DNA of 45,646 bases from Eubacteriales bacterium (GTDB lineage Bacteria > Bacillota > Clostridia > Lachnospirales > Lachnospiraceae): assembly GCA_030536555.1 (NCBI GenBank), contig JAUNPU010000025.1, positions 1 through 45,646 on the forward strand, given 5' to 3'. The notes under the pieces were generated by a model, which had not been told where the DNA came from, did not search any database, and was given only the letters and a program-made list of their open reading frames with translations. This document shows positions 7,425-16,180 of this stretch, piece after piece (position 1 is the stretch's first letter; each line of letters starts with the position of its first letter). The position numbers were made by a program, and so were the translations under genes.

Positions 7425-8336
7425 TCACTCCTCCACATTCTGCGGCAGCGGATAATCCATCTCATAGTACGTGCAGATTCGGATAAAGTCCTGGATCAGC
7501 CGGGTCAGATGCTTGTCTTTATGATACACAATATAAAACTGCTGCCCGAAGGTCAGTCCCTCCACCCCAATCCCGTACACCAGCCCCCGCTCCAGACAGT
7601 CCCGCACCATCCGGCGGGGTGCGATGGTGATGCCGACGCCATGAATCACCGCATTGATCAGCGCCGTGGTGCTGGTTCCCTCCCAGATTGGCTCCACCTT
7701 CACACCGGCCTGCTGCGTGGTCTGGTCGAAGATTTCCCGGGTGCCGCTTCCCGGCTCCCTGAGCAGCACATTCTGCTCCTTCAGCTCCGCAAGAGTCAGC
7801 ACCTGCCCCTGCGAGAACGGGCTTCGAGCCGGAGCAATCGCCTGCAGATAATCCTCCATATAGACCTCCGCATGAAGATTCCTGTCATGAACCGGAATCT
7901 CCACCAGCGCCAGATCCAGCTCATTGGTCATCAGCTTCTGCTCCAGTATCCGGGATGGTCCAATCTGCACATGCACCTTCGCGCCGGGATGCAGTTCGTT
8001 AAATGCCTCCACGTAAGCCGGCATGAACTGGGAACCGATGGTAACGCTTGCGCCTACCCGCAGAAGCCCCACCGAATCCCAGTCCCGCAGCCCCTTTTCC
8101 ATATCATCAAACAGCCCCGATATCCGCTGTGCATAATTCAGAAATTCCTTTCCCGCCTCCGTCAGATACAGCCTCCGTGCGATCCGGTCGAACAGCAGAA
8201 TACCAAAATGCTGTTCCAGCTCCTGAATCGCAATCGTCACCGACGGCTGTGTCATATAAAGCTTCTTGGCTGCTGCCGACACGCTGTTGCCGCACTCGCA
8301 GACTGCCAGAAAGATTCGGATATGCTTGATCGTCAT
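7425..8336 (-). CDS. LysR-family transcriptional regulator
   Basis: The protein of about 303 residues has an N-terminal winged helix-turn-helix (NSVSAAAKKLYMTQPSVTIAIQELEQHFGILLFDR) and a LysR substrate-binding domain (LRVGASVTIGSQFMPAYVEAF onward; ATAP-like AIAPARSPF; GVGITIAPRRMV). AGGAGG with a 5-nt spacer fixes the start at 8336; the 15 upstream codons are leader. It is transcribed away from the 8512-10200 operon, and the two promoters overlap. In this family that arrangement usually means the regulator controls both itself and the divergent genes. The ligand is unknown. CysB/CbbR-like relatives sense small anions or metabolites, which would suit the transporter pair next door, but that is speculative. 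Confidence 0.92.
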   Translation of the reverse strand: MTIKHIRIFLAVCECGNSVSAAAKKLYMTQPSVTIAIQELEQHFGILLFDRIARRLYLTEAGKEFLNYAQRISGLFDDMEKGLRDWDSVGLLRVGASVTIGSQFMPAYVEAFNELHPGAKVHVQIGPSRILEQKLMTNELDLALVEIPVHDRNLHAEVYMEDYLQAIAPARSPFSQGQVLTLAELKEQNVLLREPGSGTREIFDQTTQQAGVKVEPIWEGTSTTALINAVIHGVGITIAPRRMVRDCLERGLVYGIGVEGLTFGQQFYIVYHKDKHLTRLIQDFIRICTYYEMDYPLPQNVEE

Positions 8337-8426
8337 ATGCGCCTCCTGTAAAACATGATTTTGTATGATGGGCTTTTCCAACTGATAAAGTTTATATTAT
8401 ATGTTTTTTTATATTATTACTATAAA

Positions 8427-8465
8427 ATTATACAATTTTTCATATGAGCCTGCAAGTGGTATAGT
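8427..8465. promoter_or_regulatory. Overlapping divergent promoters of the LysR gene and the chromate-type operon
   Basis: On the minus strand, TTGCAG (8450-8455) lies 17 nt from TATAAT (8427-8432), driving the LysR gene. On the plus strand, TTTTCA (8437-8442) lies 17 nt from TATAGT (8460-8465), driving 8512 onward. The interleaved hexamers and weak plus-strand -35 suit LysR-dependent activation. AATT-ATAC-AATT at 8427-8438 is a small candidate operator. Confidence 0.65.
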
Positions 8466-8511
8466 AATTTTAAAGAAATACCAGACAAACTTATTTTGGA
8501 GGTAATGAGCT

Positions 8512-9039
8512 ATGAAATACAGAATCAAATCCGGAATACTCTATCAGGAAAACAGTTCGCAGGAGCCGAAGGTTCTGGCATCTGTCCAGGGTCCCTTCTA
8601 CTCCACCCGCAAAACCATTCTTGCCGAGGATGGAGAATACACCACCGGTATTACAACGGTCAGAGATGCACCGTCTCACCAGAATCAGGAATATGTCCTT
8701 TTAAATCCTGCACAGACACCCGCTGCCACAGCCAGACCGCGGTATGCCGCAGCCGAAGACCCGGAGTCCCACGGCTGGCCCATTTCCCATGCGCCGCGCA
8801 TCGACCACGCCGACATTCAGATTGGCAGTGACCACTTCTGCCTTCTGATGCTGAACAGCCAGAATTACACTCTGGTAGACCAGGAAGAGCATGCTGTGCT
8901 TTCCTATATTCACAATGAAATCGGCGGCGGCTGGACGGTTCACGAGACCGCCCGTCAGTCACTTACCCCTGCACTGCTGTTTGGCATATTCTTTTTCTGC
9001 CGCTATCTGGAAAAGGAAAATGAGCTGAACATCGTATAA
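8512..9039 (+). CDS. Uncharacterised protein, possibly Tubby C-terminal/LURP-one-like
   Basis: This 175-residue protein has no signal peptide and I do not recognise it by name. The sequence is rich in beta-strand patterns (YRIKSGILYQE, VLASVQGPFYSTRKTILA, FCLLMLNSQNYTLVDQEEHAVLSYI). It ends with a single hydrophobic helix (SLTPALLFGIFFFCRYLEKENE). A beta-barrel closed around a C-terminal hydrophobic helix is the architecture of Tubby-C/LURP-one proteins such as YxjI, so I suggest that fold by inference. GGAGG lies 9 nt before the ATG. It is the first gene of an operon with two chromate-type transporter halves (22 nt to the next start), and may bind membrane lipid or help the transporter. The alternative is a lineage-specific hypothetical. 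Confidence 0.75.
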   Translation: MKYRIKSGILYQENSSQEPKVLASVQGPFYSTRKTILAEDGEYTTGITTVRDAPSHQNQEYVLLNPAQTPAATARPRYAAAEDPESHGWPISHAPRIDHADIQIGSDHFCLLMLNSQNYTLVDQEEHAVLSYIHNEIGGGWTVHETARQSLTPALLFGIFFFCRYLEKENELNIV

Positions 9040-9061
9040 CAAAACAATAGAAAGGTATCCC

Positions 9062-9631
9062 ATGAACACAGATAAAATCAAGAAGCTTTTTATTTCGACC
9101 CTGTACTTAAGCACCTTCACCTTCGGCGGTGGCTATGTGATCATCACCCTGCTGAAGAAGAAATTCGTGGATGAGCTTCACTGGATCGATGAGGAGGAGA
9201 TTCTGGATCTGGTTGCCATCGCCCAGTCCTCCCCCGGTCCCATTGCCGTCAATGGTTCCATCGTCATCGGCTACAAGATTGCCGGCATTCCCGGAATCAT
9301 CAGCGCCACCCTTGGCGCCATCATTCCGCCTTTTGTGATTTTGAGCGTCGTCTCCCTGTTCTATCAGGCATTTAAAACCAACTTCGTCATCCAGGCGCTG
9401 CTTGCAGGGATGAAGTCCGGCGTCGGCGCCGTGATCATTTCCGTGGTGTACGACATGGCCTGCGGCGTTGCAGGAACCAGGGATTTCGTCCTGATCGGCA
9501 TTATGGTCCTTGGCTTCATCGCCAATTACTGCCTGCACATCAATGTCATTTATATCATCCTGGCGGTGGCGACGGTAGGCGCAGTCCGCACCGCCATCCA
9601 CGAAGCCACAAGAAAGAGGGTACACGCATGA
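9062..9631 (+). CDS. Chromate transporter family protein, N-terminal half type
   Basis: The 189-residue half-length CHR protein carries the family signature twice used for recognition: STFTFGGGYVIITLLKKKFVDE near residue 18 and LVAIAQSSPGPIAVNGSIVIGYKIAGIPG near residue 56. About five or six membrane helices follow. CHR proteins move chromate or sulfate-like oxyanions. Many Firmicutes copies are short proteins working as a pair, which fits the adjoining gene. The start has AAAGGT 5 nt upstream. Its stop overlaps the next ATG by 4 bp, indicating coupled translation and probably an equimolar heterodimer. The physiological substrate in an anaerobic gut bacterium is unknown. Confidence 0.88.
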   Translation: MNTDKIKKLFISTLYLSTFTFGGGYVIITLLKKKFVDELHWIDEEEILDLVAIAQSSPGPIAVNGSIVIGYKIAGIPGIISATLGAIIPPFVILSVVSLFYQAFKTNFVIQALLAGMKSGVGAVIISVVYDMACGVAGTRDFVLIGIMVLGFIANYCLHINVIYIILAVATVGAVRTAIHEATRKRVHA

Positions 9632-10200
9632 ATTTACTGAACTTATTTCTGGCATATGTCCAGATTGGAGCACTGAGCTTTGGCGGCGGCTATGCCGCCA
9701 TGCCCCTGATTCAGGCACAGGTCATCGATAAATACGGCTGGATGACCATTGCAGACTTTACGGATCTGGTCACCATCGCGGAAATGACCCCCGGTCCCAT
9801 CGCCGTCAACTCCGCCACCTTCGTTGGCAATCAGGTGGCCGGCATCCCCGGCGCTCTGGTCGCCACCTTCGGCTGTATCCTGCCCTCCTGCATCTTTGTG
9901 ACATTTCTGGCATGGCTCTACACCCGATACCACAACTTCTGCATTCTGCAGGGCATCCTCATGTCTCTGCGCCCGGCTGTTGTCTCCATGATCCTGACCG
10001 CAGGCATTACCATCCTGACCTCCGCATTTTTCTACAGCGGACAGACGGACATTGCGTTCAGCAATCTGAACCTGCGTGCCATTTTCTTCTTTCTGGTGGC
10101 CCTGTACCTGCTCCGCAGGAAACACCTGGATCCCATCAAGGTCATGGTCCTCTGTGGAGTCGGCGAGCTGGCATCCAGGCTGGTGCTGGCTGCCTTCTGA
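9628..10200 (+). CDS. Chromate transporter family protein, second half
   Basis: The 190-residue partner repeats the CHR signatures (GALSFGGGYAAMPLIQAQVID and LVTIAEMTPGPIAVNSATFVGNQVAGIPGALVATFG) and has several membrane helices, the last near residues 155-170. Overlap with the previous gene (ATGA) and similarity between the two products support a two-subunit transporter evolved from an internal duplication, as in other short-chain CHR pairs. Only 19 bp separate its stop from the convergent glycosyltransferase gene and no terminator is visible there, so the transcripts probably overlap. Confidence 0.88.
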   Translation: MNLLNLFLAYVQIGALSFGGGYAAMPLIQAQVIDKYGWMTIADFTDLVTIAEMTPGPIAVNSATFVGNQVAGIPGALVATFGCILPSCIFVTFLAWLYTRYHNFCILQGILMSLRPAVVSMILTAGITILTSAFFYSGQTDIAFSNLNLRAIFFFLVALYLLRRKHLDPIKVMVLCGVGELASRLVLAAF

Positions 10201-10219
10201 ACCATCTCTGTCAGGAAAC

Positions 10220-13200
10220 TTACTTTCGTGTAAAGTCCTCTTCAATCACCTTCCAGGCTGCATCCAGGCTGAAATACTCCCGGATGTACTTCTGGGTCTT
10301 CCGACACAGATCCTGACAGGCTTTTTCATCCTGATACAGTTCCACCACCGTCTCAGCGAACTTCTCCGGCTCATCCTCCACCAGCAGCACATTCTCCACC
10401 TGCGGGATTCCCTCGGCTCCGATGGACGTGGTGACGATCGGCGCGCCGTTGTAGATGGCTTCCACCACCTTGCCCTTGACACCTGCTCCGTACCGCAGCG
10501 GAACCACCACAATGCGGCTCTCCGCGTAGAGCCTTGTCAGCTCCTCCTCGGACACAAAGCCCTTGATGATAATGCCGTTGCCCGGCTGCTCCAGTGCCTT
10601 GATCTCGTCGGTCACCTTGGAGCCCACCACATAGAAGTCCGGCGGGGTCTGCCCAGCCTGCTCCATCTGCTGACGAATCCGCGGATAGATGTCCTTCGCA
10701 AACCACAGCACCGCGTCTGCATTCGGCGGATGTGCAAATCCACCCACAAACAGCAGTCCTTCCCTCCTGGCAAAGTCCTCCTGAATATCCGTCTTGAACT
10801 CATCAAATACATACGCCGTAATATCTTTTACGTTGATGGTCGGGTCAATCTCCTTAATCGCATCCCGCTCGATGTAGGACGGATAGTAGGACACCGCCGC
10901 CTTGTTCATCAGGGACAGCTCAATGGACTTCCAGTATTCCGCATCCACCTTGATTTTCTCGTCCCCGGTGATCTGGTACTCCCGCATTTCCCGCAGGAAA
11001 TGCAGATCATGCCCGTAGTAGATCACCTTGATATCCGTATTGTCCAGAATATAATCCACATACTTGGATGCAATGTGCGGACGATTCAGATATGCCACAG
11101 CAATGTCATCCCCATGCTCCCGCAGCCAGTCCCAGATCTTCACCTGGTACTCCGGTCCGTAGAGGATCTCGATGCCCATCTGCTGCAGGGTGGTGGAATA
11201 GGGCTCCTCATGCATAAAGTTGTCGCCCAGGAACTTCACCACATACCCTTTTTTCAGGAACATCTTCAGATACTGGAACGTGGTCTTGGAACCTGCATCC
11301 TTGTCATAGGTCGGCACATAGTGGTCCACCACCAGAATGATCGGCTTGCCCATGCTCCGCTCGCGGGCGCGGAACGGATCCGGATTGCCGTTATTTTCAC
11401 ACTGCTTTGCGAACTCCTCCGCCCACTTCTCCTTGAGCTTCTTACTGTTTGCCACCTGATACCGCTTCAGCCCCGTTCCCTGCACATCCGTGCCGTTGGA
11501 AACGCCCTCGAAGTGAATGACCTTGGAAAGCGGCTGGTACACCACCCGGTAACCTGCCTTTCTCACCTCAAATGCCAGGTCGGAATCCTCGCAGTACGCC
11601 GGTGCAAACCGGGTATCGAAACCGCCGATCTGAGTCCACAGTTTGTTGGACAGAAGGATCGCCGCGCCGGAAATGTAGTCCACATCCTTCACATAGTTGT
11701 ACTCCGGCTTGTCCGGGTCATCCAGACGACCGTAGTTCCAGCCGGAACCGTCGCTCCAGATGATGCCGCCTGCCTCCTGCAGCCGTCCGTCCGGGTACAC
11801 CAGCTTGGAGCCCACCATACCGATGGTATCGTCAGACTCGATCAGGTTCACCAGAGAGCTTAACCAACCCGGCGTCACCTGGGTATCGTTATTTAAGAAC
11901 ATCACGTACTCGCCCTTCGCATGGCGCGCCGCGTTGTTGCAGTTGCGCAGAAAGCCCTGATTGGTGGTGTTGCGGCAGATTACCAGCCCTTCTGCAAACT
12001 CCGCCAGATGCTCCGTGGCATCCGTGGACACATCGTCCGCAATGATGACCTCATAGGTCACATCCTTCGTATGCTCCAGAATAGACACCAGACATGCATA
12101 GGTATAGTGTATCTGGTTGTACACCGGAATCACGATGGACACCTTCGGCTGCTCCACCTGCTCAAAATGAAGCTTTCCGTGCTGCCGGTAGATGTCACCG
12201 ATCTCGAAATCGCCCTTCCGCAGATTCCGTCCCTCCGCCGTGACATTGATCCTCGCCGTGCGAATCGGATGCAGAACGGCATCCTTCTTGTATTTCAGCC
12301 GTTTGCGCTCCACCGAGCCTCTCGGATACTTCCTGTTGAACGCATCTCCCAGCTTTCTTCTCACCTTGAAGAGCAGCGCCTCGTGACCGTTTAAGTAGGT
12401 CAGGGTCTTGCCCATCTCATCTACCTCATGGCGCAGGTTGGCAATGATCGTCTCCAGATTGGTCACATGGTTGTTGGTCAGACGCTGCACCTCCGTGATC
12501 TTGCGGATAGTCACATCCTTCTCCCGCATGTGAATCTTCATCTGCTCAATCCGCTCGCGGGCGCGTGCCAGATCGCTCTCCGTCTGTTTGATTTCCATGA
12601 TGCCCTTGGAGTACACCATGTAGTTCTCCAGATACCGCTTCTGATTCTCCCCGTGCACATAGTGCTGGAAACTCAGTTCCATCTTCGCGTACACAGCCGC
12701 CATCTCCGGCGTGATGTCGAAGGCCGCCAGCATTTCCTCCAGACTCAGCTGCCCCATCAGGCTCAAATACTGTTCCCGGAAGTAATACAGGATCCGGTAC
12801 TTCACAAAGTGCTCCGGCACCGGGAATAAAAATACCCACTCATAGTCCAGACAGTAGATTCCGTCCCCGGTCAGCAGCATATTTTCAAACAGCGCGTCGA
12901 TATTGGAAACCATGCAGGAGGTATCGCTCTGCAGCAGCGCCAGCTCCTCTTCCTCCAGTCCCTCTCCGAACACCTCAAGGAATTCCTCTGTCTGCTTAAA
13001 GCTGCCCCGGTACTCCGGTGCAATATCGTAGATCTGCTCCATGGCAGTCCGCAGCGCCGGAATCGGCAGCGTGCCGCCCTGAATCTCCTCCCCCAGCTTC
13101 TGCGCCCAGGTCTCCCCGTTCAGATACGGGAAGAATACCGAATTCGTTCCCTCCTCAAATGTGGGCTCCGCCACCTTTAAGGTGCGGTGCTGGCTGGTCA

Positions 13201-14311
13201 GCTTCTCGTACTTCTCCTTGAAGGACCAGATGTGATTCATGCCGTCCAGACTGAGAGCGGACTTTTCCACATAGCGGCGACGGGTACCCGGCTCTGCACA
13301 TCCCGCTTCCTGACTGCCCAGCTCTGCCCCTGCACATCCCGCTCCCTGACTGTCCGGCTCTGCGCAACCTGCTTCCTGACTGCATGTCTCGCAGATGCAG
13401 GTCTTGATCTGGAACTGCTCCCTGCGGGTCTTGTTGTACTTGATAAATATCCGCTCCCGCTCCGACTCCAGCCGCGACCGGTCCGCACTCCAGAACACCA
13501 GATAGGAGTTGGCGTACAGATCAAACAGTCCGTCATCGCAAACCGCATCAAAACCCTCGCCCATATCCATCATATGATAGCGCGGATAGTCGTAGGCAGG
13601 TGTCACCCGGGTCAGATCACCCTTCTTCGGCAGGTAACGGTCCGTATAAATGCTGACCGGAGTGCGGTAGTCCGGCATGGGGTAGTAGAATTTCAGATTA
13701 TCGTTTTCTGCCTCACCCCCAAGCAGCTCCGCCAGCTGCCGCTTCGTCAATGCATGCTCGCCCCGTCTGGTTCCTGCCCAGTATTTCATGCCCAGGGCAT
13801 TCTCTGCCGCCACAATCAGCACACCGTCTTCCTTCAGCAGAGACTTCGCCGCCTGGATATTCTCCCCGTAAGGTGCTTCCAGAGTACCGATCATCATCAC
13901 ATAGTCATATTTCTCCTGTGGCGCTGCCTTCTCTGCTCCGCAGCCCTCAGCAGCGTCCCGCATCCCTCTGTCTGCCTGCGCCGCCGCATATCCCGTCAGC
14001 GATGCCTGCACACAGGTCAGATTCGGTCTGCCCGGCAGCCGCAGCTCCACGGTCTCAAGAGCCGCCGCATCCTCGTCCAGCACCGTCACATGTCCCGCAA
14101 AAGAGCAGAGGAATCCGGTCACAGCGCCATAGTCAGCGCCAACCTGCAAAACGGTCGCATCCGGCTCAAAGTCATACCACTCCAGCAGAAGCTCCCGCTG
14201 GTCGGAAAGTGCATACAGAATGTCCAGACGCTCATTGTCCTTAAGCGCCTCGTGGATGTCGCCGCCGCATTTCCTTAACAGCATCTGTATCTCATCATCA
14301 ATTCTTCTCAT
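10220..14311 (-). CDS. Giant glycan-assembly protein: methyltransferase, kinase-like, coiled coil, GT2 and GT4 domains
   Basis: This protein of about 1,363 residues combines five regions. Residues 45-280 look like a class I SAM methyltransferase (motif I VLQVGADYGA, then VLIVAAENALGMKYW). Residues 350-560 resemble a kinase/phosphotransferase fold with IYCLDYEWVF near 491. Residues 575-645 are a coiled coil. Residues 725-945 are a GT2 domain (VSIVIPVYNQ, ADDVSTDA, FLNNDTQV, CEDSDLAFE). Residues 985-1350 are a GT4-type domain (LLFVGGFAHPPNADAV, VVVPLRYGAGVKGKVVEAI). A repeat-built insert with SQEAGCAEP units lies at 13279-13393. ATG 14311 has GAGG 7 nt upstream; ATG 14317 is an alternative. It overlaps the ABC ATPase gene upstream, so both are one operon. 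Such multidomain proteins usually polymerise and cap exported polysaccharides; the acceptor is unknown. Confidence 0.85.
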   Translation of the reverse strand: MRRIDDEIQMLLRKCGGDIHEALKDNERLDILYALSDQRELLLEWYDFEPDATVLQVGADYGAVTGFLCSFAGHVTVLDEDAAALETVELRLPGRPNLTCVQASLTGYAAAQADRGMRDAAEGCGAEKAAPQEKYDYVMMIGTLEAPYGENIQAAKSLLKEDGVLIVAAENALGMKYWAGTRRGEHALTKRQLAELLGGEAENDNLKFYYPMPDYRTPVSIYTDRYLPKKGDLTRVTPAYDYPRYHMMDMGEGFDAVCDDGLFDLYANSYLVFWSADRSRLESERERIFIKYNKTRREQFQIKTCICETCSQEAGCAEPDSQGAGCAGAELGSQEAGCAEPGTRRRYVEKSALSLDGMNHIWSFKEKYEKLTSQHRTLKVAEPTFEEGTNSVFFPYLNGETWAQKLGEEIQGGTLPIPALRTAMEQIYDIAPEYRGSFKQTEEFLEVFGEGLEEEELALLQSDTSCMVSNIDALFENMLLTGDGIYCLDYEWVFLFPVPEHFVKYRILYYFREQYLSLMGQLSLEEMLAAFDITPEMAAVYAKMELSFQHYVHGENQKRYLENYMVYSKGIMEIKQTESDLARARERIEQMKIHMREKDVTIRKITEVQRLTNNHVTNLETIIANLRHEVDEMGKTLTYLNGHEALLFKVRRKLGDAFNRKYPRGSVERKRLKYKKDAVLHPIRTARINVTAEGRNLRKGDFEIGDIYRQHGKLHFEQVEQPKVSIVIPVYNQIHYTYACLVSILEHTKDVTYEVIIADDVSTDATEHLAEFAEGLVICRNTTNQGFLRNCNNAARHAKGEYVMFLNNDTQVTPGWLSSLVNLIESDDTIGMVGSKLVYPDGRLQEAGGIIWSDGSGWNYGRLDDPDKPEYNYVKDVDYISGAAILLSNKLWTQIGGFDTRFAPAYCEDSDLAFEVRKAGYRVVYQPLSKVIHFEGVSNGTDVQGTGLKRYQVANSKKLKEKWAEEFAKQCENNGNPDPFRARERSMGKPIILVVDHYVPTYDKDAGSKTTFQYLKMFLKKGYVVKFLGDNFMHEEPYSTTLQQMGIEILYGPEYQVKIWDWLREHGDDIAVAYLNRPHIASKYVDYILDNTDIKVIYYGHDLHFLREMREYQITGDEKIKVDAEYWKSIELSLMNKAAVSYYPSYIERDAIKEIDPTINVKDITAYVFDEFKTDIQEDFARREGLLFVGGFAHPPNADAVLWFAKDIYPRIRQQMEQAGQTPPDFYVVGSKVTDEIKALEQPGNGIIIKGFVSEEELTRLYAESRIVVVPLRYGAGVKGKVVEAIYNGAPIVTTSIGAEGIPQVENVLLVEDEPEKFAETVVELYQDEKACQDLCRKTQKYIREYFSLDAAWKVIEEDFTRK

Positions 14312-15731
14312 CTTCATTCCTCTTCTTCAATACGGTCTCCACCTGAGACTCCATATCATACACGCCCACCGTATTCTTGTTGGAAATCACCGTAATATTC
14401 GCCACATCGTAAAGACGATGGTACACCGTGTGCTCCCCCTGCTCAAATCCGGTGCAGCTCATGGACAGCAGGTACTCGCCGCCCTGCAGGGTCATCTTCT
14501 GCCGGAAGCAGACCTCATACTCATCTCCGTCGTGAACCGGCTTCACATCCGCACCCTCGAACATGGTGTTGGTGCCGCTCAAATCCGCGCCCTTCTTGTC
14601 CTTAATTGTATAGGTAAAGATCGGCGCCTGAATATCCGCATGAAAGCGAATCCGCTCCTTGATGGTAAAATACTCGCCCTTCAGCAGCAGATTCGTCACA
14701 TTTCCCCGCTCGTCCAGCATGCCAAGATCATAGATCTCCGCCTTGCCGTTGCCGTACTCGGTGCGGTTGGGGTTGATAGTCAGCTTGTCCATCATGCGGT
14801 CAATGCCGGACTTTTGGTCTCCCGGACGTATGCCTGAGCCGGCTTCTCTGCCTTTCGCCCGGCTGCCGTCTTCGCCCGCTGCCTCACTGCCTGCCCCGGC
14901 TTTGCCCGCAGCTCCATTTCCAGCCTCCCCGTCCATTCCGCCGGAAAAGTCATTCATCTCATGCAGCTCCAGCTCCAGATCGTCCATCTGGTTTGCCAGA
15001 ATCTTCTTATATAAATCCACCATCTTGCCCGGCTTGCCGTCCGCCACAAAATGCCCCTTGTTCAGCAGCACCACCCGGTCGCAATACTTGATCACGCTGC
15101 CCATATCGTGGGTAACCATCAGAATCGTGGTGCCGTTCTTGCGGATCTCCTCCATCCGGCGATAGCACTTCGACTGGAAAAATACGTCGCCCACAGAAAG
15201 TGCCTCATCCACAATCAGAATCTCCGGCTCCACATTGATGGCAAGGGCAAATGCCAGGCGCACGAACATACCGCTGGAATAGGTCTTCACCGGCTGATAC
15301 ACAAAGTCCCCGATATCCGCAAAGTCCAGAATATCCTGCAGTTTGGCATCCATCTCCTTCTTCGAAAATCCCATCATGGTACCATTCATATAGACGTTCT
15401 CGATTCCCGTGTAGTCCATATTGAATCCCGCCCCCAGCTCCAGAAGCGCCGAGATCACCCCCGCCACCTTCACCGTCCCGGTGGTGGGCGTCAGAACCCC
15501 GGTGATGATCTTTAAGATTGTGGACTTGCCGGAGCCATTGGTTCCGATGATTCCCACCGTCTCCCCCTTCTTCACGTCAAAGGAAATATCACTGAGCGCA
15601 AAGAAATCCCGATGATAATTCTTATGGGTCACACTCAGCGACTCCTTCAGCCGGTCGATGGGCTTGTCGTATAATTTATAAATTTTGCTGACATCCTGTA
15701 CCTGGATGGCATATTCATTGGTTGATGACAT
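14298..15731 (-). CDS. wzt: Polysaccharide ABC exporter ATPase with Wzt-type carbohydrate-binding tail
   Basis: Residues 1-245 form an ABC ATPase: Walker A GTNGSGKST (63-71), signature YSSGM (151-155), Walker B ILIVDEA (171-177) and H208. The long N-terminal segment before Walker A and the VISALLELGAGF motif are typical of Wzt/TagH exporters. Residues 327-465 match a C-terminal beta-sandwich of the Wzt_C kind, which in O-antigen exporters binds the finished chain end. An Ala/Gly/Glu-rich linker (about 262-305) joins them. The usual partner, a Wzm/TagG permease, is not encoded on either side: upstream is a toxin-antitoxin pair with a sharp drop in GC. The gene has its own promoter and a good GAGGA ribosome site. 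Confidence 0.88.
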   Translation of the reverse strand: MSSTNEYAIQVQDVSKIYKLYDKPIDRLKESLSVTHKNYHRDFFALSDISFDVKKGETVGIIGTNGSGKSTILKIITGVLTPTTGTVKVAGVISALLELGAGFNMDYTGIENVYMNGTMMGFSKKEMDAKLQDILDFADIGDFVYQPVKTYSSGMFVRLAFALAINVEPEILIVDEALSVGDVFFQSKCYRRMEEIRKNGTTILMVTHDMGSVIKYCDRVVLLNKGHFVADGKPGKMVDLYKKILANQMDDLELELHEMNDFSGGMDGEAGNGAAGKAGAGSEAAGEDGSRAKGREAGSGIRPGDQKSGIDRMMDKLTINPNRTEYGNGKAEIYDLGMLDERGNVTNLLLKGEYFTIKERIRFHADIQAPIFTYTIKDKKGADLSGTNTMFEGADVKPVHDGDEYEVCFRQKMTLQGGEYLLSMSCTGFEQGEHTVYHRLYDVANITVISNKNTVGVYDMESQVETVLKKRNEDEKN

Positions 15732-15782
15732 GAAATTCCTCTTTTAACTTTCATTCCGTACTAAACTATAAAGTGCAGACTG

Positions 15783-15811
15783 ATTATAGCATTATTTGAT
15801 TTTGGTTGCAA
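15783..15811 (-). promoter_or_regulatory. Promoter of the Wzt/giant glycosyltransferase operon
   Basis: TTGCAA (15806-15811) lies 17 nt from TATAAT (15783-15788) on the minus strand. It overlaps the last codons of the antitoxin gene, so the exporter operon can be transcribed independently of the toxin-antitoxin pair. Confidence 0.75.
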
Positions 15812-16158
15812 GGTTCTCCATTTGCCCCGGCGTATTCTTTTGAACATTTCACAAATGGGAACTCTGCCGTCAGATTCGGATTCATCTCCATCATGTTCAA
15901 AATACGGCTGGCAGTTCCCGATGGCTGATTCGTTCCTGCCTCCCATGCTTCAACCGTCTTCACAGAAACACCCATATAATCCGCAAACAATTTCTGTGAC
16001 ATTCCGGTTCCTTTTCGAATATTCTGCACCTCATCCGCTCCATACTTTTTAACAGGCATGACTGTAACCATACGCCTTCGCAGTGCCGGTTTTTGACCTT
16101 CGGCATCTACTATCGCCTCTGCAAGTCCCGCCATAATACTGTCATATACATTTCCCAT
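15784..16158 (-). CDS. higA: HigA-type antitoxin (XRE helix-turn-helix)
   Basis: The 124-residue protein has an XRE-type DNA-binding domain near residues 42-92 (GADEVQNIRKGTGMSQKLFADYMGVSVKTVEAWEAGTNQPSG). An N-terminal stretch would wrap or neutralise the toxin. GGAG lies 8 nt before the ATG. It follows the toxin gene by 22 nt, the toxin-first order of HigBA systems. As in that family it should bind its own promoter, and a perfect palindrome lies in the toxin promoter. The Asn/Gln-rich tail after residue 100 is unlike the typical family C-terminus. The gene ends inside the promoter of the exporter operon, so antitoxin binding or read-through could also affect that operon. Confidence 0.85.
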   Translation of the reverse strand: MGNVYDSIMAGLAEAIVDAEGQKPALRRRMVTVMPVKKYGADEVQNIRKGTGMSQKLFADYMGVSVKTVEAWEAGTNQPSGTASRILNMMEMNPNLTAEFPFVKCSKEYAGANGEPCNQNQIML

Positions 16159-16180
16159 GGTATTGGCTCCTTTCTATATT

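Noticed and set aside
10076..11863. A 595-codon plus-strand frame, and similar long plus-strand frames at 13187-14278, 30509-31579 and 32365-34116
   Set aside because: Each is the antisense of a recognised minus-strand gene (giant transferase, histidine kinase, nrdD), has no family motif and reflects GC-rich third codon positions.
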